NCBI RefSeq assembly: GCF_002964045.1
Contig: NZ_POPB01000581.1
Span: 1 to 40,924, forward strand
Direction of reading: 5' to 3'
Source: Streptococcus suis
GTDB lineage: Bacteria; Bacillota; Bacilli; Lactobacillales; Streptococcaceae
DNA length: 40,924 bases
The notes beneath the pieces were generated by a model. The model was not told the origin of the DNA, did not search any database, and worked only from the letters and a program-made list of their open reading frames with translations. Below are positions 1 to 9,654 of this stretch, one piece after another; the first letter of the stretch is position 1, and each line of letters begins with the position of its first letter. The position numbers and the translations under genes were made by a program.

Positions 1-201
1 TTTCTAAAGGATAAAGACAAGGTTTTAAACGCTATGGAATTGCCTTATTCCAACGCCAAACTGGAAGCTACCAATAATCTCATCAAAGTCATTAAAAGAA
101 ATGCCTTTGGTTTTAGGAACTTTGAAAACTTTAGAAAACGGATTTTGATTGCCTTGAACATAAAGAAAGAGAGAACCAATTTCGTCCTCTCTAGGTGTTA
201 G
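1..201 (+). CDS. ISL3-family transposase, C-terminal end (5' part outside window)
   Basis: The plus-strand frame is open from the first base to a TAG at 199-201 and gives 66 residues. The sequence resembles the C-terminus of ISL3-family (IS1167/IS1193-like) transposases, with an NNLIK segment near residue 28 followed by GFRNFENF and a basic RKRILIALNIKKER stretch. This is the end of the DDE catalytic domain that cuts and joins the element. It is followed 9 nt later by a sequence that looks like the element's terminal inverted repeat, so the 3' end is intact. Whether the whole transposase is functional cannot be judged because the start lies upstream of the window. Confidence 0.85.
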   Translation, partial: FLKDKDKVLNAMELPYSNAKLEATNNLIKVIKRNAFGFRNFENFRKRILIALNIKKERTNFVLSRC

Positions 202-210
202 CTTTTCATC

Positions 211-235
211 TACCCACTACAGTTGACAAAGAGCC
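211..235 (-). repeat. Putative IS terminal inverted repeat
   Basis: The 25 bases directly after the transposase read inward from the element end as GGCTCTTTGTCAAC. The call rests on position and remembered similarity to ISL3-family ends, since the opposite end is not in the window. Confidence 0.65.
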
Positions 236-240
236 TGAAG

Positions 241-279
241 AAAATGCATGTAACCATTTTCTTGTTACATGCATTTTTT
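241..279. terminator. Bidirectional Rho-independent terminator-like hairpin
   Basis: AAAATGCATGTAAC at 241-254 pairs with GTTACATGCATTTT at 264-277 across a 9-nt loop, with a T run on the right and an A run on the left. It lies just outside the insertion sequence and may be the terminator of a neighbour now separated by the IS. The rest of 280-500 is AT-rich and I see no gene in it. Confidence 0.6.
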
Positions 280-499
280 CAATTTATTTTCATAGTTTTT
301 ACATTTAGTCATGAATAATTCCTCAAATTCAGACTAATTATAGCATAAATTTTTGCTAAAAAACTGTATAAAATATGAAAGTGAGTTTTCCGAAAACAAA
401 ATTTTCTTCATGCGTTTGGCGTGCAGAAAAAGGTAGTGAGAAAGAGCTCGACTGGTCAAAAAAGAGTTCACCTCACTTCCAAACAGTAGGTTCGGGCTA

Positions 500-860
500 C
501 TATGGTCACTTTCTTATTTTTAGGTGACTAGCTGAAACAGTTCCCTGAACTGTTTCACTCCACTGGACTATTTTGACACAAACTTCGTTTGTTTTATTTC
601 CTCACTCAAACAGTCACTACTCTGACTGTTTGACCTCCCACCCCCGTACAGCTCCAACTGTCTGGGAGACAGTTGGAGGTTGGAAATGAAGCGAACTCCG
701 TTTGCAACAATAGTAAAGGTCAGATTTGGAGTGTGAAACACAAATTGCTGAGATTTGCTTTGCAAATCTTATCTCCAACCTTTTTACCTCGCTTTTTCAT
801 TTTTAGGCTCAGTCTGAAACAGTTCCCCGAACTGTTTCACTCCACTGGACTGTTAAAGCC
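500..860. repeat. Cluster of intergenic palindromes with constant linkers
   Basis: At least six perfect or near-perfect hairpins follow one another: GAAACAGTTC arms at 534-556, ACAAAC arms at 578-592, CAAACAGTC arms at 607-632, CAACTGTC arms at 655-675, AGATTTGC arms at 751-769, and GAAACAGTTC arms again at 816-838. The 655-675 stem is followed directly by GAGGTTGGAAAT (676-687), and the 751-769 stem by ATCTCCAACCTT, the reverse complement of a variant of the same linker. No convincing gene is present in 202-936. The same family recurs at 26268-27075 and 38272-38474. Confidence 0.8.
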
Positions 861-936
861 AATCAACCACTGCGCTGAGATGTTGACATGAACTCTGAGT
901 AATGGCCGCTGGGCTTTTTACCCAGCTTCTTTTGAA

Positions 937-2946
937 TTATTGTCCGCTATCTGATGTAGTGGTCGAAGTGCTCGTACTTGTAGTGGAAGTTGAAGTTGTT
1001 GAACTTTCACTACTTGAAGTTGACGATGCAACTGAAACATATAAGGTTACAGTTCCCTCAATGGTTGAACCCGCTGCAGGATATTGACTAACTACAATAT
1101 CACTTGTCGTTGAATAGTAACTTCTATCTTCTTGTTTTTCGATATTGGCAACTTTAACACCGAGTGCCTGCAAATGGCTACTTGCTTCAGAATATGTCAA
1201 TTGACCTGAGGTCAGGTCTGGCATAACTATTGCTTTACCTTTTGAGACTACCAAACTGATTGCAGAACCCTTTTCAAGTTCTGTATGGGCAATCGGATCT
1301 GTACTGATAACATGTCCTGACTCAACTGAATCACTAAATTCTTGTGTAATAGTTCCAACATAGAATCCAGAAGCTTGTAAAATCTGGCTAGCAGAATCTT
1401 GAGTTTTTCCAACTACATCTGGAACTAGTTGAGGTGCAACTCCATTAGAAACATATAGTGTCACACTACTTTCTTTTTCAACTGAAGCATTGGCTTGGGG
1501 ATTTGTTTTTATCACTAAACCTTTGCTAACTGATTCACTATACTCTTCTTTTACTGTAACTTTTAAACCTAGATTTTCAAGTTCCTGCTTTGCAGTTTCA
1601 GAATCCATTCCGTTCAAATCAGGTATAGAAACCAAAGCGGCTGACGCAACGACAATGTCAATTTTACTACCTTGACGTCGACTAGTTCCCGCTCCTGGCT
1701 TAGTTCGAACAACAGTTCCTTCGGCAACTTCATTCGTAGCTTCTTCAGTAATTGAGCCAACTTCTAAACCAGATACTTCAATCATTTCGACTGCCTTATC
1801 ACGAGTCTGACCTACAACATCCGGAACTGTTACTGTTCGGGGGGAGTTGAAAAATATCAGCACTATCGCAATAACAGTTAATAAAATTGCCCCTGCCAAT
1901 ACCTTATACCTAGTTCGTATTCTATGTTTGGGTTTCGTTACTGGTTTAGCAGTCTGCTTAGCTTTCTCATTCTTATCATTGCTTCCCTTATTTGTAGCTT
2001 TACGAACTGCGTCTGCAGCCAAAGGTGACTTAGACTCTACATTAGCCTGAGAAAGTTTTGGCAAGGTCTTTGTATCAATTTTATTCCCCTCCAAAACAAC
2101 ACGTGGCTCATCTTTGCGTTCTACTGACAGAGCTGAAGCCAAATCTGCGTACATTTCAGCAACCGACTTATACCGTTCATTCAATTTCTTAGCGGTCGCT
2201 TTTAGCACAACATTTTCCAATGCCTGAGGAACATTTGCATTTTCTTCTCGAACAGAAGGAATCGGTTTTTGAAAATGCTGTAGTGCAATGGTCACAGCGC
2301 TATCCCCATCGTATGGAATTCGACCGGTCAACATCTCGAAAAGAATAATCCCCATCGCATAGATATCACTTTGAATAGTTGCTTTTGAACCACGCGCCTG
2401 CTCCGGAGAAAGATAGTGAACGGAACCCAACATTGAGTTGGTTTGAGTTAAACTAGTCTCTGCAAAGGCTACTGCAATACCAAAATCCGTAACTTTTGCT
2501 ATCCCATTTGAAGTCAAAATGACATTCTGAGGCTTCAAATCTCGATGGACAATACCTCGGGTATGCGCCATACGCATGGCAAGTAAAATTTGTCCCATAA
2601 TACGTACCGCAACATCATTGGATAACGGGGCGTTTTCTTTAATATATCGTTTTAAATCAAGGCCATTGACATATTCCATTGCCAGATACTGTTGACCATC
2701 TTCCTCGCCAATATCTGAAATGCGAACAATATTAGGATGATCTAGTTCAGCCATAGCACGCGCTTCGCGTTGGAAACGCTGGATAGCAATTTGATCTGTT
2801 TGGTAGTTTGTCCGCAGAACCTTGACCGCGACTTCCTCTCCATCTAAAATCAAATCTCTTGCTAGGTAAACATCTGCCATACCGCCTCGACCAATTTGCC
2901 GAACGATTCGATACCGACCGGCAAAGATCTTACCGATTTGAATCAT
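937..2946 (-). CDS. stk: PASTA-domain Ser/Thr protein kinase
   Basis: Membrane-bound eukaryotic-type kinase that senses peptidoglycan or lipid II and phosphorylates division and wall proteins. The 669 residues contain a Gly-rich loop near 18-25, the ATP-binding Lys42, HRD at 134-136, DFG at 154-156, one transmembrane helix about 348-366, then four PASTA repeats (about 371-437, 438-507, 508-577 and 578-645; each opens with a VPDVVG/IPDLNG-like motif). The last 24 residues are almost only Ser and Thr, an unusual tail. Its ATG overlaps the TAA stop of the phosphatase gene, so the pair is translationally coupled behind fmt and rsmB. In pneumococcus StkP targets include MapZ and GpsB, both encoded in this window. 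A clear U-tailed terminator is not visible after the stop. Confidence 0.96.
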   Translation of the reverse strand: MIQIGKIFAGRYRIVRQIGRGGMADVYLARDLILDGEEVAVKVLRTNYQTDQIAIQRFQREARAMAELDHPNIVRISDIGEEDGQQYLAMEYVNGLDLKRYIKENAPLSNDVAVRIMGQILLAMRMAHTRGIVHRDLKPQNVILTSNGIAKVTDFGIAVAFAETSLTQTNSMLGSVHYLSPEQARGSKATIQSDIYAMGIILFEMLTGRIPYDGDSAVTIALQHFQKPIPSVREENANVPQALENVVLKATAKKLNERYKSVAEMYADLASALSVERKDEPRVVLEGNKIDTKTLPKLSQANVESKSPLAADAVRKATNKGSNDKNEKAKQTAKPVTKPKHRIRTRYKVLAGAILLTVIAIVLIFFNSPRTVTVPDVVGQTRDKAVEMIEVSGLEVGSITEEATNEVAEGTVVRTKPGAGTSRRQGSKIDIVVASAALVSIPDLNGMDSETAKQELENLGLKVTVKEEYSESVSKGLVIKTNPQANASVEKESSVTLYVSNGVAPQLVPDVVGKTQDSASQILQASGFYVGTITQEFSDSVESGHVISTDPIAHTELEKGSAISLVVSKGKAIVMPDLTSGQLTYSEASSHLQALGVKVANIEKQEDRSYYSTTSDIVVSQYPAAGSTIEGTVTLYVSVASSTSSSESSTTSTSTTSTSTSTTTSDSGQ

Positions 2947-3683
2947 TACCTAGCCTCCTCCGTAATGTGAAGCAAACCTACTGTAATATTATCTAGACCG
3001 CCTGCATTATTTGCAAAACGTACAAGTGTTTCTACCTTGCTTTCAATGGAAACATCACTCAATACAATATCACGAATGTCCTCGGTTGGTACCATATTTG
3101 TCAATCCATCACTATTAATTAGGATATAGTCTCCAACTTCAAGAGTTTTCAAAGCAATATCTGGTTCAATTGGCTCAGCTTGACCGATTGATTGTGTCAC
3201 GATATTTTTTTGAGGATGACGTTGCGCTTCTTCTTCTGTAAGCTGACCAGCTCGAACAAGGGCACCTACCAGCGAATGGTCGTTAGTTAGACGTGTATAT
3301 TCGCCATCTCTAATCAATCCAACTCGTGAATCTCCAACATGGGCATAGATCATTTGGTTGTCGATGACAACAACTGCTTCAAGCGTTGTTCCCATCCCCT
3401 TGTATTCTTCTGTCTGTCCAAGTTCATGAATCTTTTGGTTTTCAGCGTCAATGATGGCAACCATCCACTCACGAACTTCGTTTAAAGTCACTAATTGGGT
3501 ATCAACCCAAGCAGCCCCTAAATCTGTCGCTGCCATCTCACTGGCAATATGGCCCGCACGATGACCACCCATTCCATCAGCCAATACGACTAAATCAATA
3601 CCTGCTCTGTTTTTATAGCGGTTAATATAATCTTGGTTGTTCGAACGTTTTTGTCCAACATCAGTTAATAATGCAATTTCCAT
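2946..3683 (-). CDS. stp: PP2C-type Ser/Thr protein phosphatase
   Basis: Metal-dependent PPM phosphatase that reverses the kinase encoded immediately downstream. The 245 residues contain the usual PPM motifs: RSNNQD (13-18), ADGMGGH (35-41, metal-binding Asp36), a VGDSR motif and a C-terminal GLDNIT motif with the last metal Asp. The start is uncertain. The ATG at 3683 gives the N-terminus usual for streptococcal homologues ([13 protein letters not shown]), but the only strong Shine-Dalgarno (cctcct on plus, 3708-3713) is 24 nt away. An in-frame TTG at 3704 is only 3 nt from it, and an ATG at 3758 gives an N-terminus unlike the family. The gene follows rsmB by 37 nt and overlaps the kinase start. 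Confidence 0.93.
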   Translation of the reverse strand: MEIALLTDVGQKRSNNQDYINRYKNRAGIDLVVLADGMGGHRAGHIASEMAATDLGAAWVDTQLVTLNEVREWMVAIIDAENQKIHELGQTEEYKGMGTTLEAVVVIDNQMIYAHVGDSRVGLIRDGEYTRLTNDHSLVGALVRAGQLTEEEAQRHPQKNIVTQSIGQAEPIEPDIALKTLEVGDYILINSDGLTNMVPTEDIRDIVLSDVSIESKVETLVRFANNAGGLDNITVGLLHITEEAR

Positions 3684-3720
3684 ACTTTTTTCGTTGCTAA
3701 GCAACTTCCTCCTCTTACTT

Positions 3721-5034
3721 CTAAAATTTCCTTCTAAATTGACCGATGAAAAATCCATCAGTCTGGTATTGTTCCGGTGTAATCAACAAGCACCCATCTA
3801 CCATTATATCCTTTTTGGGGTGTTCTAATGTTACCTGTTCAAAATTGGGATGCTTAAGCAAAAACTCTTGAATAACCTCTTGGTTTTCCTTTTTAATAAT
3901 CGTACAAGTGCTATAGGTCATTATACCACCGATTTTCAAGCTTTGACAAACACTTTCCAGTATCTGCAACTGGATAGTCTTTAGAGAATCAAAGTCCATG
4001 GCTGCCTTGTTATATCGAATATCTGGCTTACGGCGGATGAGTCCAATACCTGAACAAGGAGCGTCTACCAATATCTTATCAAAGGTATCAGGTCCAAATG
4101 TTTCATGAACACGACTGGCGTCCAGACGTTTGGTCTCAATCTTATCTTCTAGACCTAAACGAAGTGCGTTTTCTTCAATCAGGTTTAGTTTATGATCATA
4201 TAAATCCAACGCATAAACTTTTCCATCCGTAAGATAGCTTGCCATATGACAGGTCTTTCCACCTGGAGCTGCACAGGCATCCAAGATGATTTCATTCCCT
4301 TGAATATCCAAAGTTGGCGCCACTAATTGACTGGTTTCATCTTGAATGGTGATGAGCCCTTCCCTAAAATAATCTGTCCCCGCAAAGTGTCCATGGGATT
4401 TAACTAGACCGACAGGCGATAACTGAGAGCGTTGGGCATCTAACTCCTCTGCCAATTGCTCCACTCGTTGACCATCCGTCACACGTACGCTGGCCTTATT
4501 CCGATCATGTAAGCTTTGGAAAATCTTCTCTGCACGTTCATCGCCATATTCTGCAATCAAGGTTTGGACCAACCAAACTGGCACAGAATACTGAACGGAT
4601 AGACGTTTGTTCTTTCGTTTGATTTCTGCAGGATTGGGCAAGGTCGATTGGCTCATTTTACGCAAAATAGCGTTGACAAACTTGTCAGTACCAGGCTTTC
4701 GCTTGGCAATATTAACTGCCTCATTGACAACTGCGTGGGGGGGCAATTTGTCCAAATATACCAACTGGTAGAGGCTCAACATGAGGAGATAGTAGACCCA
4801 AGTGTCCAACTTTTCCCTATCTTCGATAAAATGTGCCAAATACCACTCTAGGGTAATTTTACGAGAGACTGTCCCATAGACCAACTCGGTCGCCAAGCCC
4901 TTGTCCTGTGCTGATAAAGGAGAAGATTCTAGGGCCTTATTGAGTGCGATATTGGAATAAGCTCCTTGATCAAATACTTGTTCCAATACAGATAAGGCTA
5001 GACTTCTTGCTGTTTCATGTTTATTGATCACCAA
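3721..5034 (-). CDS. rsmB: 16S rRNA m5C967 methyltransferase RsmB
   Basis: Cytoplasmic SAM-dependent enzyme that methylates C967 of 16S rRNA. The 437 residues begin with a NusB-like RNA-binding domain (about 1-140), followed by a Rossmann methyltransferase domain with the SAM motif [10 protein letters not shown] (252-261), DAPCSG with Cys327, and TYSTCT with the nucleophile Cys377; both conserved cysteines are present. The start overlaps the end of fmt by 14 nt, the standard fmt-rsmB arrangement. A seven-base C tract (plus-strand G run 4737-4743) lies in the coding sequence at the LPPH codons; the frame is intact here. Confidence 0.96.
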   Translation of the reverse strand: MVINKHETARSLALSVLEQVFDQGAYSNIALNKALESSPLSAQDKGLATELVYGTVSRKITLEWYLAHFIEDREKLDTWVYYLLMLSLYQLVYLDKLPPHAVVNEAVNIAKRKPGTDKFVNAILRKMSQSTLPNPAEIKRKNKRLSVQYSVPVWLVQTLIAEYGDERAEKIFQSLHDRNKASVRVTDGQRVEQLAEELDAQRSQLSPVGLVKSHGHFAGTDYFREGLITIQDETSQLVAPTLDIQGNEIILDACAAPGGKTCHMASYLTDGKVYALDLYDHKLNLIEENALRLGLEDKIETKRLDASRVHETFGPDTFDKILVDAPCSGIGLIRRKPDIRYNKAAMDFDSLKTIQLQILESVCQSLKIGGIMTYSTCTIIKKENQEVIQEFLLKHPNFEQVTLEHPKKDIMVDGCLLITPEQYQTDGFFIGQFRRKF

Positions 5035-5959
5035 ATTGATCTCCTACTGCAATATCTCGACCTGCACCATTTAAAAAGTCTGCAATGGTCATTTTTGGCT
5101 TACCAGCTGGCTGGACAGTTTTCAGAGAAAGTGCTCCCTGACCTGTCGCAATGACCAATTCTTTCTTGCTTCGAGCAATAACCCGACCGACTGGTCCTTC
5201 ACCTTCTGTTTCTACAGCTTCTTGAATTTTAAACCGTTCCCCTTGCCAATAGGTGTGGGCAACTGGCCACGGATACATACCACGAATGTGATTAAATAGT
5301 TGACGAGCTGTCTTATTCCAATCCAGTACCTCTTCTTCTGGCTGAATATTTGGTGAGAAGGTTACCTGTTCTGGATTTTGAGCGACTGGTTTCAAGTCAC
5401 CAGCAATATAGGCTGGTAAGGTTTGTAATAATAAATCCCTACCAACAACAGCCAACTTTTCAAACAAGGTGCCGACATTGTCACTTTCTTCAATAGCAAT
5501 GCTATCGCTGGAAATCATGTCGCCGGCATCCATCTCCTTGACCATTTCCATGATGGTTACTCCGGCACGTTCATCACCGTTAATCAAGGCATAATGGATA
5601 GGGGCACCACCACGGTATTTAGGAAGAAGAGAAGCATGAACATTGACTGCAAAGTCAACTGAGTTCAATAATTTGGTTGGTAGGAATTGCCCAAAAGCTG
5701 CTGTTACAATCCCATCTGCTCCTAAATTCATCAGCTCATCTAGTTCTTGGCTACCAGATAGCTTTTCAGGTTGATAGACTGGTAATTGGTATTCCAAGGC
5801 TACTTCTTTCACAGGTGTCATTTGAATGACTTTTTTTCGTCCAACAGCTCGGTCTGGCTGGGTGACAACAGCAAGGATTTCATACTGGTCATCCGCCAAA
5901 AGTCCTTTTAAGACTGTCGCTGAAAATGCTGGTGTTCCCATAAAAATCAACTTGGTCAT
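5021..5959 (-). CDS. fmt: Methionyl-tRNA formyltransferase
   Basis: Transfers a formyl group from 10-formyl-THF to initiator Met-tRNA. The 312 residues include the [12 protein letters not shown] signature (110-121) with Asn106 and His108 just before it, and Asp144 in EMDAG, the expected catalytic Asn/His/Asp set. The C-terminal tRNA-binding domain occupies about 205-305. It is the first gene of the fmt-rsmB-stp-stk unit, transcribed from an extended -10 promoter at 6012-6020. GAGATGAGAAAG precedes the ATG as a weak ribosome binding site. Confidence 0.96.
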   Translation of the reverse strand: MTKLIFMGTPAFSATVLKGLLADDQYEILAVVTQPDRAVGRKKVIQMTPVKEVALEYQLPVYQPEKLSGSQELDELMNLGADGIVTAAFGQFLPTKLLNSVDFAVNVHASLLPKYRGGAPIHYALINGDERAGVTIMEMVKEMDAGDMISSDSIAIEESDNVGTLFEKLAVVGRDLLLQTLPAYIAGDLKPVAQNPEQVTFSPNIQPEEEVLDWNKTARQLFNHIRGMYPWPVAHTYWQGERFKIQEAVETEGEGPVGRVIARSKKELVIATGQGALSLKTVQPAGKPKMTIADFLNGAGRDIAVGDQFGDQ

Positions 5960-6011
5960 ACTTGCTTTCTCATCTCCTTTACGTGATTCTTACAAATTCT
6001 ATTATCCCTTA

Positions 6012-6020
6012 ATTATACCA
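6012..6020 (-). promoter_or_regulatory. Extended -10 promoter for fmt-rsmB-stp-stk
   Basis: The minus strand reads TGGTATAAT, a perfect -10 with the TGn extension and no good -35. The predicted start is near 6005, giving a 46-nt leader to the fmt ATG at 5959. It lies between the priA terminator and fmt, so the kinase operon is separate from gmk-rpoZ-priA. Confidence 0.65.
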
Positions 6021-6060
6021 TTTTTGCTTATTTTTTCCTTAATTAAGGGTATATCAGCCG

Positions 6061-6095
6061 AATAAAATAAAAAAATGCAAGGTCTCTCACGACCT
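6061..6095 (-). terminator. Rho-independent terminator after priA
   Basis: On the minus strand AGGTC (6095-6091) and GACCT (6084-6080) form a short stem with a 6-nt loop, followed by TTGCATTTTTTTATTTTATT. The first stem base is the first base of plus-strand tca, i.e. the last base of the priA stop codon. Confidence 0.65.
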
Positions 6096-8485
6096 CACAT
6101 CAGATTCTGTGGTTCATTGTCAATAATCAGCCGCAAATCTTGATTTTCTCTCTCCTGTGTCCAATCCAAAATCTGGTTCAAGACTTCTTCCAAACGGTCT
6201 TCATGCCGGTATTTCAAGATAATCTGGTAGTGGTAGAGATTATGGGTTCTGGCAATGGGCTTGGGCGTCGGTCCCAGGATTTGAATTGAATCTGTTAAGT
6301 GTTGACGTAGAAAGGCTACAGTTTCATAGGCTTTTTTCACGACAAATTCTTCCGACTTGTGCGAAAAGGTTAAGCCAACTGTAAAATAGTAAGGTGGATA
6401 GCCAAGATTTTTCCGGATGCCCATCTCATAGCGATAGAAACCTTCATAATCCTGCTCTTTGGCAAAGGCAATGGCATAATGATTGGGGTTATAGGTCTGA
6501 ATCAGGACTTCCCCTTCTTTGTCAGCCCGTCCAGCCCGACCGGCTACCTGAGTAAGCAACTGGAAGGTCCGCTCAGAAGAACGGAAATCAGGCAAATTGA
6601 GAGCCGTATCAGCATTGAGCACCCCAACCAGCGTCACATTTGGAAAATCCAAGCCCTTGGCAATCATCTGGGTTCCCAGAAGAATATCCGCTTCGCCTTG
6701 ACCAAACCGTTCGAGCAAGTCCTCATGAGTACCTTTTTTCTTGGTAGTATCCACATCCATACGCAATATTCTAGCTTCTGGCAAGAGCTCCTGCAATTCA
6801 TCGTAGGCCTTTTGCGTACCCGTCCCATAATAACGAATGGAACGACTTTGACAGTTTGGACAGGTCTGAGGAATCCCCTTTTGAAAACCGCAGTAGTGGC
6901 AATTCATCGTCTTTGTGTCCATATGGAGCGTCAGGGAAATATCACAGTTGGGACACTGATCAACACTCCCACAATCACGACACATGACAAAAGAAGAATA
7001 GCCTCGGCGGTTTAACATAAGGACAACTTGTTCATTGCGGTCTAGCTTTTCTTTAATCTTATCAATTAAAACAGGCGTAAAATTACTAGCCTCCTGCTGA
7101 CCGATATAATCACGGAAATCCACAACTTCCACTTCTGGAATTCGAGCCAAGGGATTAGCCCTCTGGTTAAGAGTCAGTCTTCCATAGACTCCTCGACTAG
7201 CCCGAGCCCGTGTTTCAAGACTTGGCGTAGCAGAACCCAAGACCAGGGTCGCTCGATTATAATCAGCCCGCAACTTTGCCACATCACGCGCATGGTAGCG
7301 TGGATTGCTGTCCTGCTTGTAGGTCGCCTCATGCTCTTCATCAATAATGATAACACCTAAGTTTGTCAATGGTGCAAAAATAGCTGATCGAGCCCCGACA
7401 ACTACTTGGGCATTCCCCGCCTCAATCTTGCGCCACTCGTCATACTTCTCGCCGTCAGACAAGCCCGAATGCAAAATAGCAACCTGCTGACCAAATCGAG
7501 AAATAAAACGATTGGTCATCTGAGGGGTCAAGGAAATTTCAGGCACCAGCATAATGGCCGTTTTCCCCATTTTTAAAACCCGATCAATGACCTGGAGATA
7601 AACCTCCGTCTTCCCAGAACCTGTCACTCCTTGCAGTAAAAATGTCTGACTCTCCTGACCGATAGAGGCCACAATCTCACGAACCGCAATCGCCTGCTCT
7701 GGATTCAAATCCAAGGCCTGCGTTTTTTTCACCTTATCAAAAACACCCTGAGTCCGCGACACTTCCTCTTCCCAGATTTCTATATAGCCATTTTCTTGGA
7801 AATAGCGGAGCGTATCAGCTGAATAGTCCGATTTTAGGTTTGAAAGGAGCTGGTCTTCCGAGTGTTCCAGAAGAAATTCCCTTAATTGCTGGCGTTTCTT
7901 GGCTCGATTGCTAATGTCTGCTTTTCGTAATTTCTCCAGACAAACCCGGTACCATTTTTCAGTTTTGATTTGCTTCTTATCCTTGGCCACATAGTCTACC
8001 AATATTTTTCCTGACTGGGCCAGACGCATGATTTTCCCTTGCTCTGTCACGTCCAAGTCAGAAAAACGAATCTGGTCCTTATCACCAAATAGACTAATCT
8101 GCTCTGCCATTTCCAAACCAAGCCCTGGACGGAGCAATTTGTCATAGGTCGAATTGAGCAAGCTGGGCAACATGGATTTTAAGAGGGTAATTTTATAGGA
8201 GAAGACCGACTTCCTCATCTGGTCTGCCAACCAAAATTGCTCTTGATTGAGAACGGGGCTATAGTCCAAAACTTCGGCAAGCTCTTTCAAGTCTTGTAGC
8301 TTATTTTCGTCATCTTCATCAATCAAGTCAACTACAATCCCTTGAATCAGCCGATTTCCCTTACCAAAGGGTACATGGACACGCACGCCAACCTTGAGCC
8401 CCTCTTCCAACTCAGCTGGAACGCGATAGGAATAAGCTTGATCTGTCTGCATCAAAGGGACGTCTACAATAACCTGTGCTAACAT
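6095..8485 (-). CDS. priA: Primosomal replication restart helicase PriA
   Basis: 3'-5' DNA helicase that reloads the replisome at stalled forks. The 796 residues have the N-terminal DNA-binding domain, the Walker A motif GVTGSGKT (286-293), the DEEH Walker B box (382-385), and a cysteine cluster around 500-545 with CxxC pairs that bind two zinc ions. The longer ORF runs to 8551, but the ATG at 8485 is preceded by AAAGGAGG at ideal spacing and gives the usual PriA start (MLAQVIVDVPLMQTDQAY). It sits downstream of rpoZ with a 78-nt gap and is followed by its own terminator. Confidence 0.96.
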   Translation of the reverse strand: MLAQVIVDVPLMQTDQAYSYRVPAELEEGLKVGVRVHVPFGKGNRLIQGIVVDLIDEDDENKLQDLKELAEVLDYSPVLNQEQFWLADQMRKSVFSYKITLLKSMLPSLLNSTYDKLLRPGLGLEMAEQISLFGDKDQIRFSDLDVTEQGKIMRLAQSGKILVDYVAKDKKQIKTEKWYRVCLEKLRKADISNRAKKRQQLREFLLEHSEDQLLSNLKSDYSADTLRYFQENGYIEIWEEEVSRTQGVFDKVKKTQALDLNPEQAIAVREIVASIGQESQTFLLQGVTGSGKTEVYLQVIDRVLKMGKTAIMLVPEISLTPQMTNRFISRFGQQVAILHSGLSDGEKYDEWRKIEAGNAQVVVGARSAIFAPLTNLGVIIIDEEHEATYKQDSNPRYHARDVAKLRADYNRATLVLGSATPSLETRARASRGVYGRLTLNQRANPLARIPEVEVVDFRDYIGQQEASNFTPVLIDKIKEKLDRNEQVVLMLNRRGYSSFVMCRDCGSVDQCPNCDISLTLHMDTKTMNCHYCGFQKGIPQTCPNCQSRSIRYYGTGTQKAYDELQELLPEARILRMDVDTTKKKGTHEDLLERFGQGEADILLGTQMIAKGLDFPNVTLVGVLNADTALNLPDFRSSERTFQLLTQVAGRAGRADKEGEVLIQTYNPNHYAIAFAKEQDYEGFYRYEMGIRKNLGYPPYYFTVGLTFSHKSEEFVVKKAYETVAFLRQHLTDSIQILGPTPKPIARTHNLYHYQIILKYRHEDRLEEVLNQILDWTQERENQDLRLIIDNEPQNLM

Positions 8486-8563
8486 ACTGCCTCCTTTCTG
8501 TAAATATTCTATCAATCCGTAAGTGAAAAGAAACCCGGATGGTAATCCCAACCGAGTTTTTTA

Positions 8564-8878
8564 TTAAATCTTTTCGCCTTCTTCTTTTTCTTTAGCGATT
8601 TGTTCTTTGATTTTCTTCTCTTCTTCTTCCGCCAAACGTTTAGCCTCTTCAGCACGGCGACGAACTGCCTCACGTTTTGCTTCTGGGTCTGGGTGGATAA
8701 CCACATTACCAGATTCAATTTCTTCCAAGGCACGAAGGGTTGATTTTACAGAAGTAAATTCTTGAGTTGGTTTTGCTCCCGCTTCTAATTCATGGGCACG
8801 TTTGGCCTCAAGAATAACCAATGAGTACTTAGATGGTACCTTATCCAACAAGGTATCAATAGATGGCTTCAACATCAT
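8564..8878 (-). CDS. rpoZ: RNA polymerase omega subunit
   Basis: Small subunit that helps fold and assemble the beta-prime subunit. The 104 residues start [20 protein letters not shown] and include AKRAHEL, matching the omega core that wraps around beta-prime. The C-terminal third (about 68-104) is a highly charged Glu/Lys/Arg helix, longer than in E. coli, as is usual in streptococci. Two ATGs stand together and either may be used (8878 or 8875). The gene lies 34 nt after gmk and precedes priA, the conserved gmk-rpoZ-priA order. Confidence 0.93.
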   Translation of the reverse strand: MMLKPSIDTLLDKVPSKYSLVILEAKRAHELEAGAKPTQEFTSVKSTLRALEEIESGNVVIHPDPEAKREAVRRRAEEAKRLAEEEEKKIKEQIAKEKEEGEKI

Positions 8879-8912
8879 AATAGGATTCTCTCTACTTTCT
8901 ATAAAGGTTCTG

Positions 8913-9650
<738 letters not shown>

Positions 9651-9654
9651 TAAC

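Larger units (their letters stand above)
1..235 (+). mobile_element. Right end of an ISL3-type insertion sequence
   Basis: The transposase stop at 201 is followed by a terminal sequence at 211-235, read on the minus strand as GGCTCTTTGTCAACTGTAGT and on, which I recall as the IS1167/IS1193 type of inverted repeat. ISL3 elements normally create 8-bp target duplications. The candidate duplicate starts at 236 (TGAAGAAA), but its partner is outside the window. Confidence 0.75.

Noticed and set aside
568..891. Small ORFs in 568-765 and 673-891
   Set aside because: They run through the palindrome cluster, on opposite strands over the same bases, without ribosome binding sites; the hairpins explain the sequence.
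908..926. Rho-independent terminator for stk
   Set aside because: The GCTGGG/CCCAGC stem is real, but the T tract is inside the loop and on the plus side; on the minus strand it is followed by GGCCATTACTC, not T.
3684..3758. N-terminal extension of the phosphatase to the ATG at 3758
   Set aside because: The extra residues are unlike PPM phosphatases and would overlap the end of rsmB; homologues start at MEIALL.
6479..7015. 178-residue plus-strand ORF
   Set aside because: It lies wholly antisense to priA, which has all helicase motifs; there is no ribosome binding site or family resemblance.
8512..8733. 73-residue minus-strand ORF rich in Lys
   Set aside because: It overlaps rpoZ in another frame; the Lys-rich sequence comes from the Glu/Lys codons of omega.
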